Assembly: GCA_964020085.1 (NCBI GenBank)
Contig: OZ026603.1
Location: 3,798,865 to 3,862,864 of the forward strand
From: Micromussa lordhowensis
Lineage: Eukaryota; Cnidaria; Anthozoa; Scleractinia; Lobophylliidae
Length of the DNA stretch: 64,000 bases
Direction of reading: 5' to 3'
Shown: positions 20,965 through 32,623 of the stretch, one piece after another
Position numbering within the stretch: the stretch's first letter is position 1
Layout of the letters: the number at the start of each line of letters is the position of its first letter
Program-made: the position numbers and the translations under genes
The notes under the pieces: model-generated
Seen by the model: only the letters and a program-made list of their open reading frames with translations
What the model was told of the DNA's origin: nothing
Databases searched by the model: none

Positions 20965-21632
20965 GTTATGTAGGGAATTCAATGTACACAGCACATATTT
21001 ATTTCACGAATGGCTTTTCAGGAAGTAAAACTGTAATTTTGAAAGGAACTTCAAAATGAACAGTGTGAGCGAATGTTCCCACTTTTCTGGTTTAAATTCA
21101 GTAATTCTCGTCATAAAAGGCGTTAAGATATTAAAGGGTATGTTTAAAGCTCGTTTTCTAAAAACGTGATATACTATTTTGAAGATATTTTGCGAAGGAT
21201 TTGTCCTATAGAGCTGACATTTTCAGGATTTGTTGTTCTCAGTAAGTTTTGTATTTTAAGCATAGAATTTTTCCATCAAGTGCATTTTGTCGAAACTATG
21301 CATTGAAACGATTGCTGAGTTTTCTGTATCAGATTTGCTTAGCTATGCCATTCGTTTCGTAAACACTATATTTTGGCTTGCTTTGGTGAGACAAACTTAA
21401 TTAAAAAATAGCCGGTAGTTAACTTAATGATAAATTATTTAAAAGGAGAGCAATTACACATCAAGCAGTGGTAGATGCCATGAATAAGTCTTTATTTCAT
21501 CCACTGTAATCGATTGTGGTTATAAAAGTTTCAATTTGTTTTAGATGTGGACAAGTATGTTGTGCTAATCAGTATGGTAAAGAACTTTTTTTTTTCAACA
21601 TATTAATAATAGCCATTGCCCGGTAAATACGG

Positions 21633-21736
21633 AGACTCTTTTGGTGAACTTTTTTCAGAAATATACTTTCAAACTTCCAGCGAGTTCACATTTTTGTGAA
21701 AGTATATTTCTGAAAATAGTTCACGAAAAAGGGTCT
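21633..21736. mobile_element. Hairpin MITE
   Basis: AGACTCTTTTGGTGAACTTT and TCAGAAATATACTTTCA on the left are mirrored by TGAAAGTATATTTCTGA and TTCACGAAAAAGGGTCT on the right, around a loop of about 20 bases. Confidence 0.75.
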
Positions 21737-22903
21737 TTTTGATGCAATAAAAGAAATCCGACCTGTCGTCGATTCTCCATATTTATAAGGAATGGCTCTT
21801 AAGAGCGCCTGTCTGTAGATTTCGCATGCAGGCTAGGGGTACAAAATGAAACAAATCGAGAACTCCCAAACTTGGCCAGAAATTACGGTGGAACAATTTA
21901 TTTAACAAAAATACTCTATGTTCGACCAGATTTTGTTTTTTGGCGACTCACATCCGTTTTCAAGGAGTCACTGGCATTTAGATAGATAAAGTGGCGAAAT
22001 TGATTCTTGCCTTGTCCTGTGAAAGTATGACTTAAAAATAGTTAATAATCCGGGAACTTACTCAACGCATTCCCCATCGAACTGTCTTATTCACGATTGC
22101 TGCTAATTTGATCCCTATTTCCCTGCAGACGGATATTTGACATATTTACATATTTACAACGTTTGTCAACGTCTTTATCCTAATTAAATGGAGAGCTGAA
22201 ATAAACGGAATGTGCGCATGCTCTTCATGAAAACTCTAACACTGTCTGCCTCATTTCCCGGGGGACACCCTTGGAAAGATATCCCTCGGTTGTGTCACCG
22301 GGCGTTAATAAACTGATCAAAGAATAAGTTTTTCAATGCTACATTTTAAACAGTTGTCTCGAAATAACCACCCTATTTAAAAGCACGTGTCAACAAAAAT
22401 CAAAAATTGGTAAAGGTTTTGGTAAAGTTATTTTTTTCAAACTAAGTGGAGATTTCCATAAAGAAACAGGGGGTTTCTTGCAGGTCTCGTACAATGTCAG
22501 AATTTCTTTAAATGTCGTAGAAATTTCATAATAATACCTGGAAAAGTTGTAGAATACGCTGACTGCAAGTGGATATCTTCCGGCTTTATACTCAAGGCAT
22601 ATGGTTTTCTTCAACTAAATGGCTGATTTTAAAGCCTAAATTTCTCATACCTGGCCTTGAAATCTCTTGTCACCATTTTCTACCAAAACAAACACGAACT
22701 ATTTGAGAAATGAACCACATAGCGATGAATAGTTCAGTATGGACTACTAAAAGCCGGAGTTTGAGCAAATTTGGAATTTCGCTTTTCGTCTCTTTCGTGT
22801 GTGGTATTTTCGTGACTCTCGCAATTTTAATTATGCCATTTTAACGCCAGGAGGTTTACGTCATCAGTATGGAATTTCTGGCGGTGAATCGCAGACGTCT
22901 ATC

Positions 22904-23936
22904 CAACCTCGTTCCCAGGCTCTCTCTCCTCTGCCTCCCTTTGTCGTTGGGAGAAGGACCCTGGTTGCGGCTGGTCACGTGACCACCTGTGACACAAACT
23001 TTTTCACCAGGGTGGAGTCAACAAATAATTTTTGTCGATATCAACTGAAGCGAAAGAAAGGCGATCACTGGTCGCTATATCAAACTACACACTGGCAAAT
23101 ACACCTTTGAAATTCTTCAGTCCTATTCTAAGCTTCATACAGGACAAACGAAATTAATTTGTATGTATCCAGCGTATTGAATTACCACTCTTTATTTCAA
23201 TTCCAGCCGGTCGAATTAAGCGTAAACTGTTTCATAGCATGTTGCCTGAATTAACCTCACGGCACACTGTTCGCTATATAAAACGATGTTTTATTTACTA
23301 TTTTGCAAAACATAATTCTTGACTATGTCAAGGAATCGTGTTAAACATCTGCCTAAATATAAACTTACATAAACCTGATGCAGATGAAATATAAGCGCGG
23401 GCTTAAGTCAACAAAACTGCAAATCATTTTACATTGCGTTAAACCAAATGCAAGTCAGCTCGGCTAATCGGCCATGTGACAGAAGTACTTTTTAAATTCA
23501 AATTACCGCACAAAGAAGAAAATAAATTACCTCCGAAAGCAAAGATTCAAGAGACTGATCCACTGGTCTCACTTCGATTCGGTACGTGACGTTTTACAAG
23601 TGATAACCGTCGGAAATTTTGAGCTCCATTCGGCTGCCGAATTTCTTTGTGAACGAAAGTCTTCTATATTTTGGAGTCGGCAGAAATAATGTAGCCTTCT
23701 TCATCGGCAAAATCCGACTTCGAACCCGATAGAGCGGGTAGCTTTTTTAGCGACTGCTCGAGGTTTTGAAACCCTCAAAGTTTGCCACAGCAACAATTAA
23801 AGTACTCTGCCACCCCTCCCACCCAACATATTTTTTTACCACCCAGATTCTGGGTGGTCACGTGACCAGCCGCAACCATGGTCCTTCTCCCAACGACAAA
23901 GGGAGGCAGAGGAGAGAGAGCCTGGGAACGAGGTTG
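22904..23936. mobile_element. 1033-bp TIR element with a 9-bp target duplication (MULE-like)
   Basis: TIRs of 84 bp (22904-22987 and 23853-23936), starting CAACCTCGTTCCCAGGCTCT, differ at a single visible position. The flanks carry an exact 9-bp direct repeat ACGTCTATC (22895-22903 and 23937-23945). TIRs of this length with a 9-bp duplication are characteristic of Mutator-like elements. The ~865-bp interior has no transposase frame, so it is non-autonomous. Each TIR contains the palindrome GGTCACGTGACC. Confidence 0.9.
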
Positions 23937-23945
23937 ACGTCTATC

Positions 23946-25117
23946 TTCGCTTTTCGCACGTAGTAGCGGGAACGAATGAGAGACGGCTGTATTCGCAGGC
24001 TACAGTTTTGAGCGCTGCTCCCAAAATCCGGAATCGAAGTGAGAAGCCGACAAATTTGGGACAAAGGACACTTCGCACAAAACAATGCTAGACCTAACCT
24101 GCTCACTGAGAATCCAAATTCAATGGTAGCTAATGGTATTGATATGCAGGTATTGTAATCAATTGTGTCTAGCTGTACTTAATTTGCATTTTGTGACTAC
24201 GTGTTATTAATTGTTACCTCTGTCACGGTACCCGAGAGGCGGCTGTCTTACGAGATTACAAACCAGCGAAAAGGTAGGTTTTACTAATTTTCTTTTCGTT
24301 TTTAAATTTTATTGTGATTCCATGAGTTACGGAAATGATGCCCGAGCTTTCCGATCACATAAAATATTTTGCTATAGCGAAAATTCAAGTACGGATCTCT
24401 ACGAAGGCGATCAGAGTAGACAAGAGGTTTGATCGAGCGATAGAAATCGTGTCCCAAGCAAAAAGCGTCTAATAAAAAAATTCGAATAATCAAAATAACA
24501 ATCTGACGGATGTTTTAATTTTTGTAATTAGAAGGAAACATACCTGGACTAGTGGGTGTAAAATAAGCCTTTTTCTCATCCAAGTGATTCAACGAGTTAC
24601 ATAACATTTCCCAGACGTTACATCGCAATTGTTTGCAGTCACGGGGCAGTCACTGTCGAAATGTTAATCCTGAAAGTTTCAAAATGTCTTGGTTTTCCTT
24701 CACGTATTGCAGTTTGGCTGTTGGAACTTTTGCTTAAACTTAAAAGATGTAAAATCTTCGAATACCATCTATAATATCTATAACACTACCTATATATATC
24801 GGAGAGGAAACGCGTTGAGATTTTAATTACAAAAATTACCACATGTTCGTCTCACGTGTAACGCCAAGTAGATTATGATTATCACGTTTTTCTCAGTTTC
24901 TTAGCAAGTATTTCGGCCCTGTTCCTTCTGTTGAAAGACAGAATGGATGAATTTTAATTCGCGAGCGGATTGTTGTGGTGGTGACAAATTTGATCTCTCG
25001 AAGTGAAGTTTTTCAGTGTTGCAAAATTTCAGTTGCACATCTGAAGAAGTAAAATTCTCGGGGAAATGAAAAGAAGAGAATATCAAAAACCCAGGCTTCA
25101 TCAAAGACCGGGAGGAT
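23946..25117. other. No recognised gene
   Basis: No exon or repeat is supported. A donor-like AAAAG/GTAGGT at 24270 follows a short open frame (VPERRLSYEITNQRK), which is too little to call an exon. Confidence 0.4.
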
Positions 25118-25375
25118 GATTTATAGGGCCTAATTTCATGAGCCGAGCTGGCCCGGTTAGCCGGGCTGCTTCGCTTTCAGCCCGGTAGCCAGCCAACCCG
25201 GTTCGTGGCTGATGCGATAACCGCGGGAGACCGGAGCGAGCTTGATTTCGTACACTCATTGGCTCAATGAGCCGGGATAACATAGAAAAATCTCAGCCCG
25301 GTTAGCCGGGATCCCGGCACCGCGATACCGGGATCTCGGCTAACCGGGCTGGCTCGGTTGTCATGTAATCGCGAA
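25118..25375. repeat. CCCGGTTAGCCGGG-rich repeat block
   Basis: A GC-rich island in AT-rich DNA carries several direct and inverted copies of AGCCCGGTTAGCCGGG (around 25153-25170, 25297-25312 and 25332-25350), plus GAGCCGAGCTGGCCC and GGGCTGGCTCGG at opposite ends as inverted termini. It is most likely a MITE with internal palindromes. Confidence 0.6.
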
Positions 25376-26145
25376 GTTGATTTTTATTGCGTTTAACAAA
25401 GGTGCCGAGGAAATTACCATGTAAACACCAAGACTCATGCCGGACATCTTGGTTTGGAAATTACCTGGCATGGAGTTTTGGAGACGATACCTTATGGATT
25501 TTTAGAGCATCGATAGTAGAGCTGGGACGAATTATTCTACAGTAAAAGCAAATTCCTGCACGGTTAACTTTTTTTTTTTTCTTTTAAGACACATGCAGTC
25601 CGGTGGCGCTTACGTATGCATTTCTTGAAGCAACAACTGTCTACCACTGTTAAAGCTAAAATGGAGCTAAAAGTCCTTTTATTGTTTTTCCAATAATCAA
25701 AATAAGATTATGAGTGAGAAATCGCGGATTAAAATAACAAAAGGCTTAAACAAAAAAAAATTCGAATAAACTATCTCGCCACAAGAGGCTAACATTAAGC
25801 AGCGAAAGTAGTTTAGGTCCGAACTCGAAGTGTTATTATCTTATGTCATCTTATGTGGTACCTTTCTTATATGATATCATGCAATATCATACCCTTTCAG
25901 TTTTAAGTAATATTGTAGTGAGCTTGATGGCACCTGTTGTTTGAACAGCGCTATACTAGACACGTAAGGATGGCTTTGTTTGAATTTTTTTTGATATGTC
26001 AGTCGTATCTACTCGCTTTCGACGGTCCGAACTCCTGATAACTCGGGCCTTATGCTGATGATTTCGCTCGACACCTGGAGTTGCTCACATAAAGACCTAT
26101 CATTTTCGTAGGAGATGCCTTTGTCGTGTTATTGTTTCAGTACAC
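25376..26145. other. Upstream region of the DUF2237-like gene; nothing else recognised
   Basis: AT-rich with no supported exon. It should contain the regulatory DNA of the gene that starts at about 26177, but I cannot assign individual sites apart from the TATA box. Confidence 0.4.
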
Positions 26146-26152
26146 TATATAA
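26146..26152 (+). promoter_or_regulatory. TATA box
   Basis: TATATAA lies 45 and 66 bases upstream of the two in-frame ATGs (26191, 26212), placing a start site near 26177. Confidence 0.55.
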
Positions 26153-26190
26153 TCGTTTTACTGAGCTACGTGTTAATGTATATCGTTTCC

Positions 26191-27178
26191 ATGTCCAGGC
26201 GCAGTTGCAGTATGTTGACCAACGCGTGTTTGGTGTTACTCGCCCTTCTGCCTCTTGTGGCGCTGTCAAACGAAATTAAACCCTGCCCTGGGGACACAAG
26301 AGGGGACAGGTAGGCTTCTTCTTGAATCATGGCTACGTTATTGTTTTAGAGCAATCAAGTGTCAGAAGTAACTTGAGGATTCTGAACTAATCATATCATC
26401 AAGATTAAGATAATGGATAGTTTGACCCTTTGGGCTGACACTAAAGATACTAACATAACAGTTTTCAATGTCAAATCCTTCAGCGACACATCCTCTGAGG
26501 TAGGTATAGTCTGAAGGAAGCTGAGAACCTTGCCAACATTCCATGTCTCTGTATATCGTGATGCTGTTGGTGTTGATTCAAATATGCCTTTGAGAAACCT
26601 TGTAACCGTCGGATGGGAGCCAAATGTTATCCCATTTTGTGATCCGGATTGCCATGGGTCTGCTTAAATACGTTACGTGATCTTTCCTGAATACTTGCGC
26701 CCCTTTCTCAGCCAATAGGATTCCATTTGACCAAAACAAATAGCGGCTTGCTTACGCGCGTTGTCCCTCACTTTTTAAAAGCTGTGTGTGTTTTCTCACT
26801 CACACAAAATTTCATGTAGTCTGCCCTTGCATTAAATGAACTTACTAGAGCCCTTGTAACTTTTCATTCGTTTAATTTCCACTTATTTTATTCCTAACAT
26901 ATTGCCAGTGACATAGCATACTTTTCATCGTAGAGTAGGTCCACATCAGCCTCTGGCTCCCTTCAATTTAACCTGCTACAACAAATAAAGTATGTACATG
27001 TTTTGTATGTGTGCACACATGCAGGTATTACACTGGTTTTTGACTTCAAAACGCCCTCTTACAGTTACGCAATTAAAAGTAAATTTGTCATTCGTAAGCG
27101 CGTTGATAGGTATGAAATATGGTCAATATGAACCATTGATATCCTTCGAATTGCAAACCGATAGCTACAAACGCCGAG

Positions 27179-27211
<33 letters not shown>

Positions 27212-30152
27212 CCAGTATCGACAGCTGGAGCTTGTCAACAGGTAAATTACAATCATAACTCTTTAATTTACCTTTCACAGAATGGTTTGCACAACAAACC
27301 GAATTCAAGCCAGAATTTGACTACATGGATATCCACGACATGAACAAGTCTCTTTCGAAGTTTTATTTGTCGGCGAGAAAGCAAGACGGAAGTCATTACA
27401 AAAAAAAAAGTTTGTTATCAATCAGGGCGGCCTTAGATCGCTATCTACGCTCTCCTCTACTGGACAAGAAATTTTCAATTTGCGACGGAATTCAGTTTAA
27501 CGAAGCAAATAAAGTTTTGAATTCTTACCTTAAACACCTTGCCAGCACCAGTAAAATTGCCGGAACTATCAACAAGAATCCCTTGACGGCTGAAGTTATC
27601 CAAAAGTTGTTTGAGAGCGGAGAATTGGCGATTGCAGATACGAAAATACCTCGCGCTTTGCTGCAGACAACATGGTTTTACGTTTCGCTATATTTCGCTA
27701 AAAGAGATAGAGAAAATCAAAGTCGTATGAAGAAATCCATGCTTCGCTTGGCAAAGAGTACTTTGAACTCAACAAAGAAGAACCAGGCGCAGTGCTTTCC
27801 ACCAAAAATCACACGGGCGGCCTTGAGGGCACTGAAGATCCTCCAGATGGAAAAATATTTTCAAGCCCCGGTTCCAAGAGATGCCCAGTTCAGACCATCA
27901 AATCGTATCTTTCGCAGTGCAAAGTCTGTTTGAAGCTTGGGTCATGTGATTGATCATTCGAACGCGGAGTTCCCGCTGGCGCATGAGACCTTTACACCGG
28001 AAATAAAATGTTATGATTACCTAATTTCTCTGTTGTTCAGCTCCGAAATTCTACTAAAACAGATATTCGAAATTCTACTAAAACAGATTATTCGGAAATA
28101 TTCACCTCGCTTTCGGCGAATAATTAATAAATGTAAGAGCATTTCCAGTAGAGTATTGTACCGTTGTGGTAACATAAAGCGTTTAAAAGTAAAAGGGCTC
28201 ATATAAAAGGTAGACTTTTCTCGATTGAAGGGTTAACAGCGTTAAGAACAAGAATATTGCTTATCTTTTGATAGACGTTGCAATCACGATCCGACTCATA
28301 GAGTTTGTGCCAAGATTGGAGTTGCAGACACATCCTTCTGGGAATTTACAGGACAAAAATCTTGGTGTGGCGGAGTGAGTAAGTATGCCCTACTCAATAG
28401 GAAGAGATAATAGACTCGCCTAGTATTTCCTAAATATTCCACTTTATTTTGTCCAATTAGACTGAAAGTAAGAGATAGGTTAATGTGCTATCAGTGATGC
28501 ACATATGGTCTGGTTCATGACTGGATTAAGTTGTGTGTGTGTGTGTCGTCTAAACAGAACATTGCAGAGAAGGTATTAAAAAATGCGATTACATATTATT
28601 TTATTTATAGACCGAAAACTTGTCTTAAACCAAAGAGCTTATTTTTCTTCAGCTCTTACTTGCTTTTGAATTACAGATTTGTGAGGATGGTGCCCATTTA
28701 AATGAAAAAATATATTGCTTTATTATAATACTGAGAAGTTTCTTAAATGCTGGAGCGAATAACTCAGTCGCTTGTAAACTACTCAGTTCTTTACAACTAT
28801 TAAGGTAAGAAAACGTCTAGAGAGTTACAATGAGAGCAGAGATTTCGGATATCCGTGATGGCTCAAATGAATAGAAAACTTGCACATATTCGTGTGTTCC
28901 TAATATAGGTGAATACGGCGATCAAAATGATGGAAAACTGAGATGTCCTGCTGAAAATCCAACTTGGTGCATTTGTAAGTGGGCCACTGCAAAATGGATT
29001 AAAGGAGAGGGTTGCAATGAAGTAAGTATAGGCCGTTTTGGAATTTCGTCACTATTCATCTACCCCACCAAATTTCAGAATGAGACGGCGGAGAAGTTTA
29101 AATGTCCAGCTGCCGAAAGACTTGAAACACCCCAACCTCCCCTCCCTTTTCTTCCCATAAAACGTACTTTTTCTGTAGGCGGGAATATTCATGTTTAATT
29201 AATCCTTCTGGCTTGATCTTTTTTTCTAACAGCGCATTCAGTTTGACTGCGAAGCTACAGATGTGTGTAACTTGAAGGTACCGTATGAAACTTTCCATTT
29301 CAGCTTACAGCGCATGTTCAGTTAAGAAAGTTGATGGTGATTAAAACCGAACCGTGAAACAATGCCAAACAAGGTGTACCAGGGTACTAGTTGTTGTTGG
29401 TTTTTTTAGGTTAGAGGATCTACGACCTCCAGGTTCTGAATCCTATCACTGATTAGTAGAATTCCACTAGTATACTAACGCAAATGCTGCAATCTGTTTG
29501 GCTGAGCTACTCGTACACTATCAGCCATTAGAGTACAGTCGCTGTCGGTCGTGCACAAAATGCGAAGTTTTTATAATTTTTCCGCAGTTTTGGAAGAAAT
29601 TTTAGATGTAAACAAGTAGTTAAATTCCTGAGAAGACTAAAAAAAGCACATTTACGTTTTCTTGACTTTAAAAACTTCAAAATGTTGAAAAAGCCGGTGC
29701 GCGCGTAAACAACTGCAAATTTGCCAAGGACAGTTCAATTCCTGCGACTTTGTTTACAGGTAGAGTTCAATAATTAATGCGTGCAAAAATAATTGCAAAC
29801 CGTTATTTGCGTTAATTTCAGTTAGAATTCTACTAAAACATTTAGATTATTCGCTCTCGATTTCCATGAGGCGATAGTTGATTCGGCCTTCGGCCTCATC
29901 AACTATCACCTCATAGAAATCTCGAGCTCATAATCTAATTGTTAATTAGTACAAATTTACAATGGTCTATTGTTAATCTGTGAATTTGATTGGCTCTTTC
30001 ACTGTTTTCTATCTGCTGATGGACAATAGTTGTGAATAGCCATAAAAACCGTTCTTCTTTCTTTCAAGTGATGCTTGTTTCACACCCCACATCGCGCGCA
30101 GTGTTTGAAAACTTTGAATTGCCGATGTAAGCACAGTAAAATTTTTCCTAAG

Positions 30153-30183
<31 letters not shown>

Positions 30184-30185
30184 TT

Positions 30186-30245
<60 letters not shown>

Positions 30246-30353
30246 GAGGCGCAGCCGAATTGACTATCTGCTCATAGAAAGCTCGGGCTCGTAGTCTAAT
30301 TGTTAATTGGATTTTCCTTCTTACTTAAGGTCGCGAAGTCTTTCTGGAGTTTC

Positions 30354-30386
<33 letters not shown>

Positions 30387-30552
30387 TTAAAAAAATAACT
30401 TACTTACATAATGCTGGGTATAAAAGACTTGTATCGGCTATAAAATAATTACATGAGTACATTTGAGAGAATAGCAATAAATTATCTTAATGAAATATAT
30501 CACAAAATACTAAAATCGTTCATACTGGAAATACGCTGTCTCAAACATTCGC

Positions 30553-30585
<33 letters not shown>

Positions 30586-30693
30586 TAGTAAATTTATTAA
30601 TCTATTGTTATTGTTATTATATATTTTAATATTCATATTCTTGAATCTGTAAATAGTCTATCTTTTTAAATCTATGAATAAAGTTTTATTTAA

Positions 30694-30732
<39 letters not shown>

Positions 30733-31230
30733 TAAATTTTTAAAAAACATGTATTTACAAGAAGTCAAAACAGCTCCAAAATAAAAGATGAAAGTACAGT
30801 ATAAAAAGAATATTTACAACTTAAGAATCTCGGTAAAGGTTATTGTCTAGATTTGAACTACAGTAGACCTTAAAAACCGACTTGCTAATAAAAATGGAAA
30901 TTCTTTAATTTCAAATATTATTCCTATATTAAAATAATAATAATAACAATAATAGTAATAAGAATGGCAATAACAATAATAACAATATAAAATAATCAGC
31001 AGCGCTGTACAATTGATTAAAATAACAAATGTGCTGAAACACTCTCAATAAATCTTCCATTCTCTAATTCGCAGGACTCTTACTTCGATTATGACGTCGA
31101 TTTGAAGCCTGCTCATGATTGTATGATGTTGAAGTGTAAGAAGCAATGGGATGCTTGTCCGAAAAGTGAATCCCAGGCCAGGTCCTTTCACACTCGAGAC
31201 TTTCTAGAAGCTAGAAATCTACAATTTTAG
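26191..31230 (+). CDS. Secreted Cys-rich DUF2237-like protein (five exons, complete)
   Basis: The exons are 26191 (or 26212)-26309, 28275-28378, 28909-29021, 29233-29277 and 31075-31230. Every intron is GT-AG and all phases match; from the second ATG the coding sequence is 516 nt (171 residues). Residues 1-20 form a signal peptide ([19 protein letters not shown]). The mature part runs [68 protein letters not shown], and a last exon with [18 protein letters not shown]. The spacing of PC..G..RDGCC, H.VCA, WC.C..RW and EAT..L resembles the DUF2237 family, whose biochemical role is unknown. The extra Cys residues and secretion are unusual for that family. ATG 26191 would add MSRRSCS ahead of the signal peptide; I prefer 26212. 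At 28374/28378 two donors overlap, and only GTAAGT keeps the frame. Confidence 0.82.
27281..27953 (+). pseudogene. DUF3504 (Crypton-derived tyrosine recombinase-like) exon fragment
   Basis: This lies in the first intron of the DUF2237-like gene. After an intact acceptor CCTTTCACAG it reads [40 protein letters not shown] and [20 protein letters not shown], the N-terminal core-binding part of KIAA1958/ZMYM-type DUF3504 proteins. Near 27751-27753 one base is missing. The downstream family sequence continues in another frame ([46 protein letters not shown]) to a stop at 27951. The catalytic Arg-His-Arg-Tyr half is absent. It is a truncated, frameshifted copy. Confidence 0.75.
28046..28100 (+). 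repeat. Doubled MITE end (GAAATTCTACTAAAACAGAT)
   Basis: Two adjacent copies of GAAATTCTACTAAAACAGAT share the terminal sequence of the hairpin MITEs at 29830 and 30193. This is probably a MITE fragment in intron 1. Confidence 0.5.
29830..29948. mobile_element. Hairpin MITE, copy 1 (CTACTAAAACA...)
   Basis: The left arm TTAGATTATTCGCTCTCGAT...GCGATAGTTGA is mirrored on the right by TCAACTATCACCTCATAGAA...GAGCTCATAATCTAA, around GGCCTTCGGCC. It sits in intron 4 of the DUF2237-like gene. Confidence 0.8.
30193..30308. mobile_element. Hairpin MITE, copy 2
   Basis: Same family as 29830-29948 (CTAAAACAATTAGACTACTCGCCCTCG... / ...CGAGGGCTCGTAGTCTAATTG pattern with mismatches), 245 bases away in the same intron. 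The two copies have diverged, so they are probably independent insertions. Confidence 0.75.
30354..30732 (+). repeat. Cluster of (AAT)n microsatellites
   Basis: Three runs, 30354-30386, 30552-30586 and about 30694-30732, with an interrupted fourth at 30935-30990. All lie in intron 4 of the DUF2237-like gene. Confidence 0.9.
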
Positions 31231-31357
31231 ACATTGGGTTAACTGGAGATGAGAAGCGCAGGCGATATTTGTCAATAACTTAGTGTAGAGATGTCGTGAA
31301 GTGGGATTACAATTTTCATTTCCATGAATACTGTGATTACGGGTGTCTTATTATTTT

Positions 31358-31363
31358 AATAAA
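31358..31363 (+). terminator. Poly(A) signal of the DUF2237-like gene
   Basis: AATAAA lies 128 bases after the stop codon. Confidence 0.55.
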
Positions 31364-31824
31364 TGCGAGTGTTTCAAGACATAGCTCATCCCGCTGTTAT
31401 GTTGATATCAATTCCTCGACGTCTTCGGACGTAGCTAAGGGATTGATCGGGTGCAACGTAGAACGGACAATTCGCTTTGTTTCCTCTACAAGTGGGTTTT
31501 ATGTAGCTTACTTTTTTTGGAGACCTCCAGTAGGAATTATGTCACCGGATTGATGCTTCAATTTCTCTGATAAGCGTGGATGTATTAGTATATACAAATT
31601 TACTTTTTGCACCGTGTCTTGAGTCTGCAGATCCACTCGGCTATTGCCTAGTGGATCCACAGCTACTTTGACAATGTTATGACGAAATTCTTGATCAACC
31701 ATAGGACAGACGTATGAAAAACTGACATGAATTTGTTAATTCCATTTTTGAGGATTATACTATTGAAAGAAGGTTTGACAAAGTACTTAGTGCAATTTCC
31801 TGATAACTGCCCTCGACGATTGAT

Positions 31825-32303
31825 AGGGTTTTTGCAGTTTTGGCATCCCTATGATGAGTAAAAAGGTATTCTAAGAAAAAAAAAATGGATTCCGGAATTT
31901 TAAAGCACTAAGATCTAGCTTTAAAGTTCTGGCTTCGGCCACGCCCAATGAAGTTGACCACGTTAGGAAATGACGTGACTTCAGGAACATCTCAAAGCTT
32001 CTACTTTTTTATTTTGCTTGATTGACGACCGCACTGCTTCACCAACTTCCCTTTGTTTGTTTTTTGTCGAGAAAAACTCATAACCACTACTGCAACAACA
32101 GTGAACTGAACTAGCAGGATCTGCCAATTCCTTACCTGACGTCACAACGCATTCAAAAACCCAGACTCTTTTTTTGCGCTGACTGACGGTCAACTTCATA
32201 GAGCGTGGCTTAAGCGGGAACTTTAAAGCTGGATTTTAGTGCTTTAAAGTACTTGTAATAGCTTTTTACACACTATAGAGACACCAAAACTGCAAAAACC
32301 CCT
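31825..32303. mobile_element. ~480-bp palindromic MITE
   Basis: Termini GGGTTTTTGCAGTTTTGGCA and ACACCAAAACTGCAAAAACCCC are inverted. Subterminal TTAAAGCACTAAGATCTAGC / CTGGATTTTAGTGCTTTAA and AAGTTGACCACG / CGGTCAACTTC blocks extend the palindrome. The centre is non-coding. Confidence 0.8.
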
Positions 32304-32623
32304 GTAGGCCGTATGGACACTTTAATGTCGCCAAGCGGCCGAGCGAGCGGCGAAGTCGCGAGAGATCGTCCTTCGTACGGTAGGTACTAAATAAACAAGA
32401 CGAAATGACTTTGTAGAAAGTTTATCAAATAGGCTTAACCGGGGTAGCTGAGGGCGATTTTAACCGAAGTCTAATGCGCACTCTGATGGACCACTCGTAA
32501 TAAACTTTTCAGTTCTACTTTAAAGCTAGTCGATATATATAAAGAGAAATCTCATTGTTGTTTGTTCTAACGTTGTTGTTTCAAATCCTACTGTGGTATA
32601 GTTTCACCTTGTGTGTTTTCATT

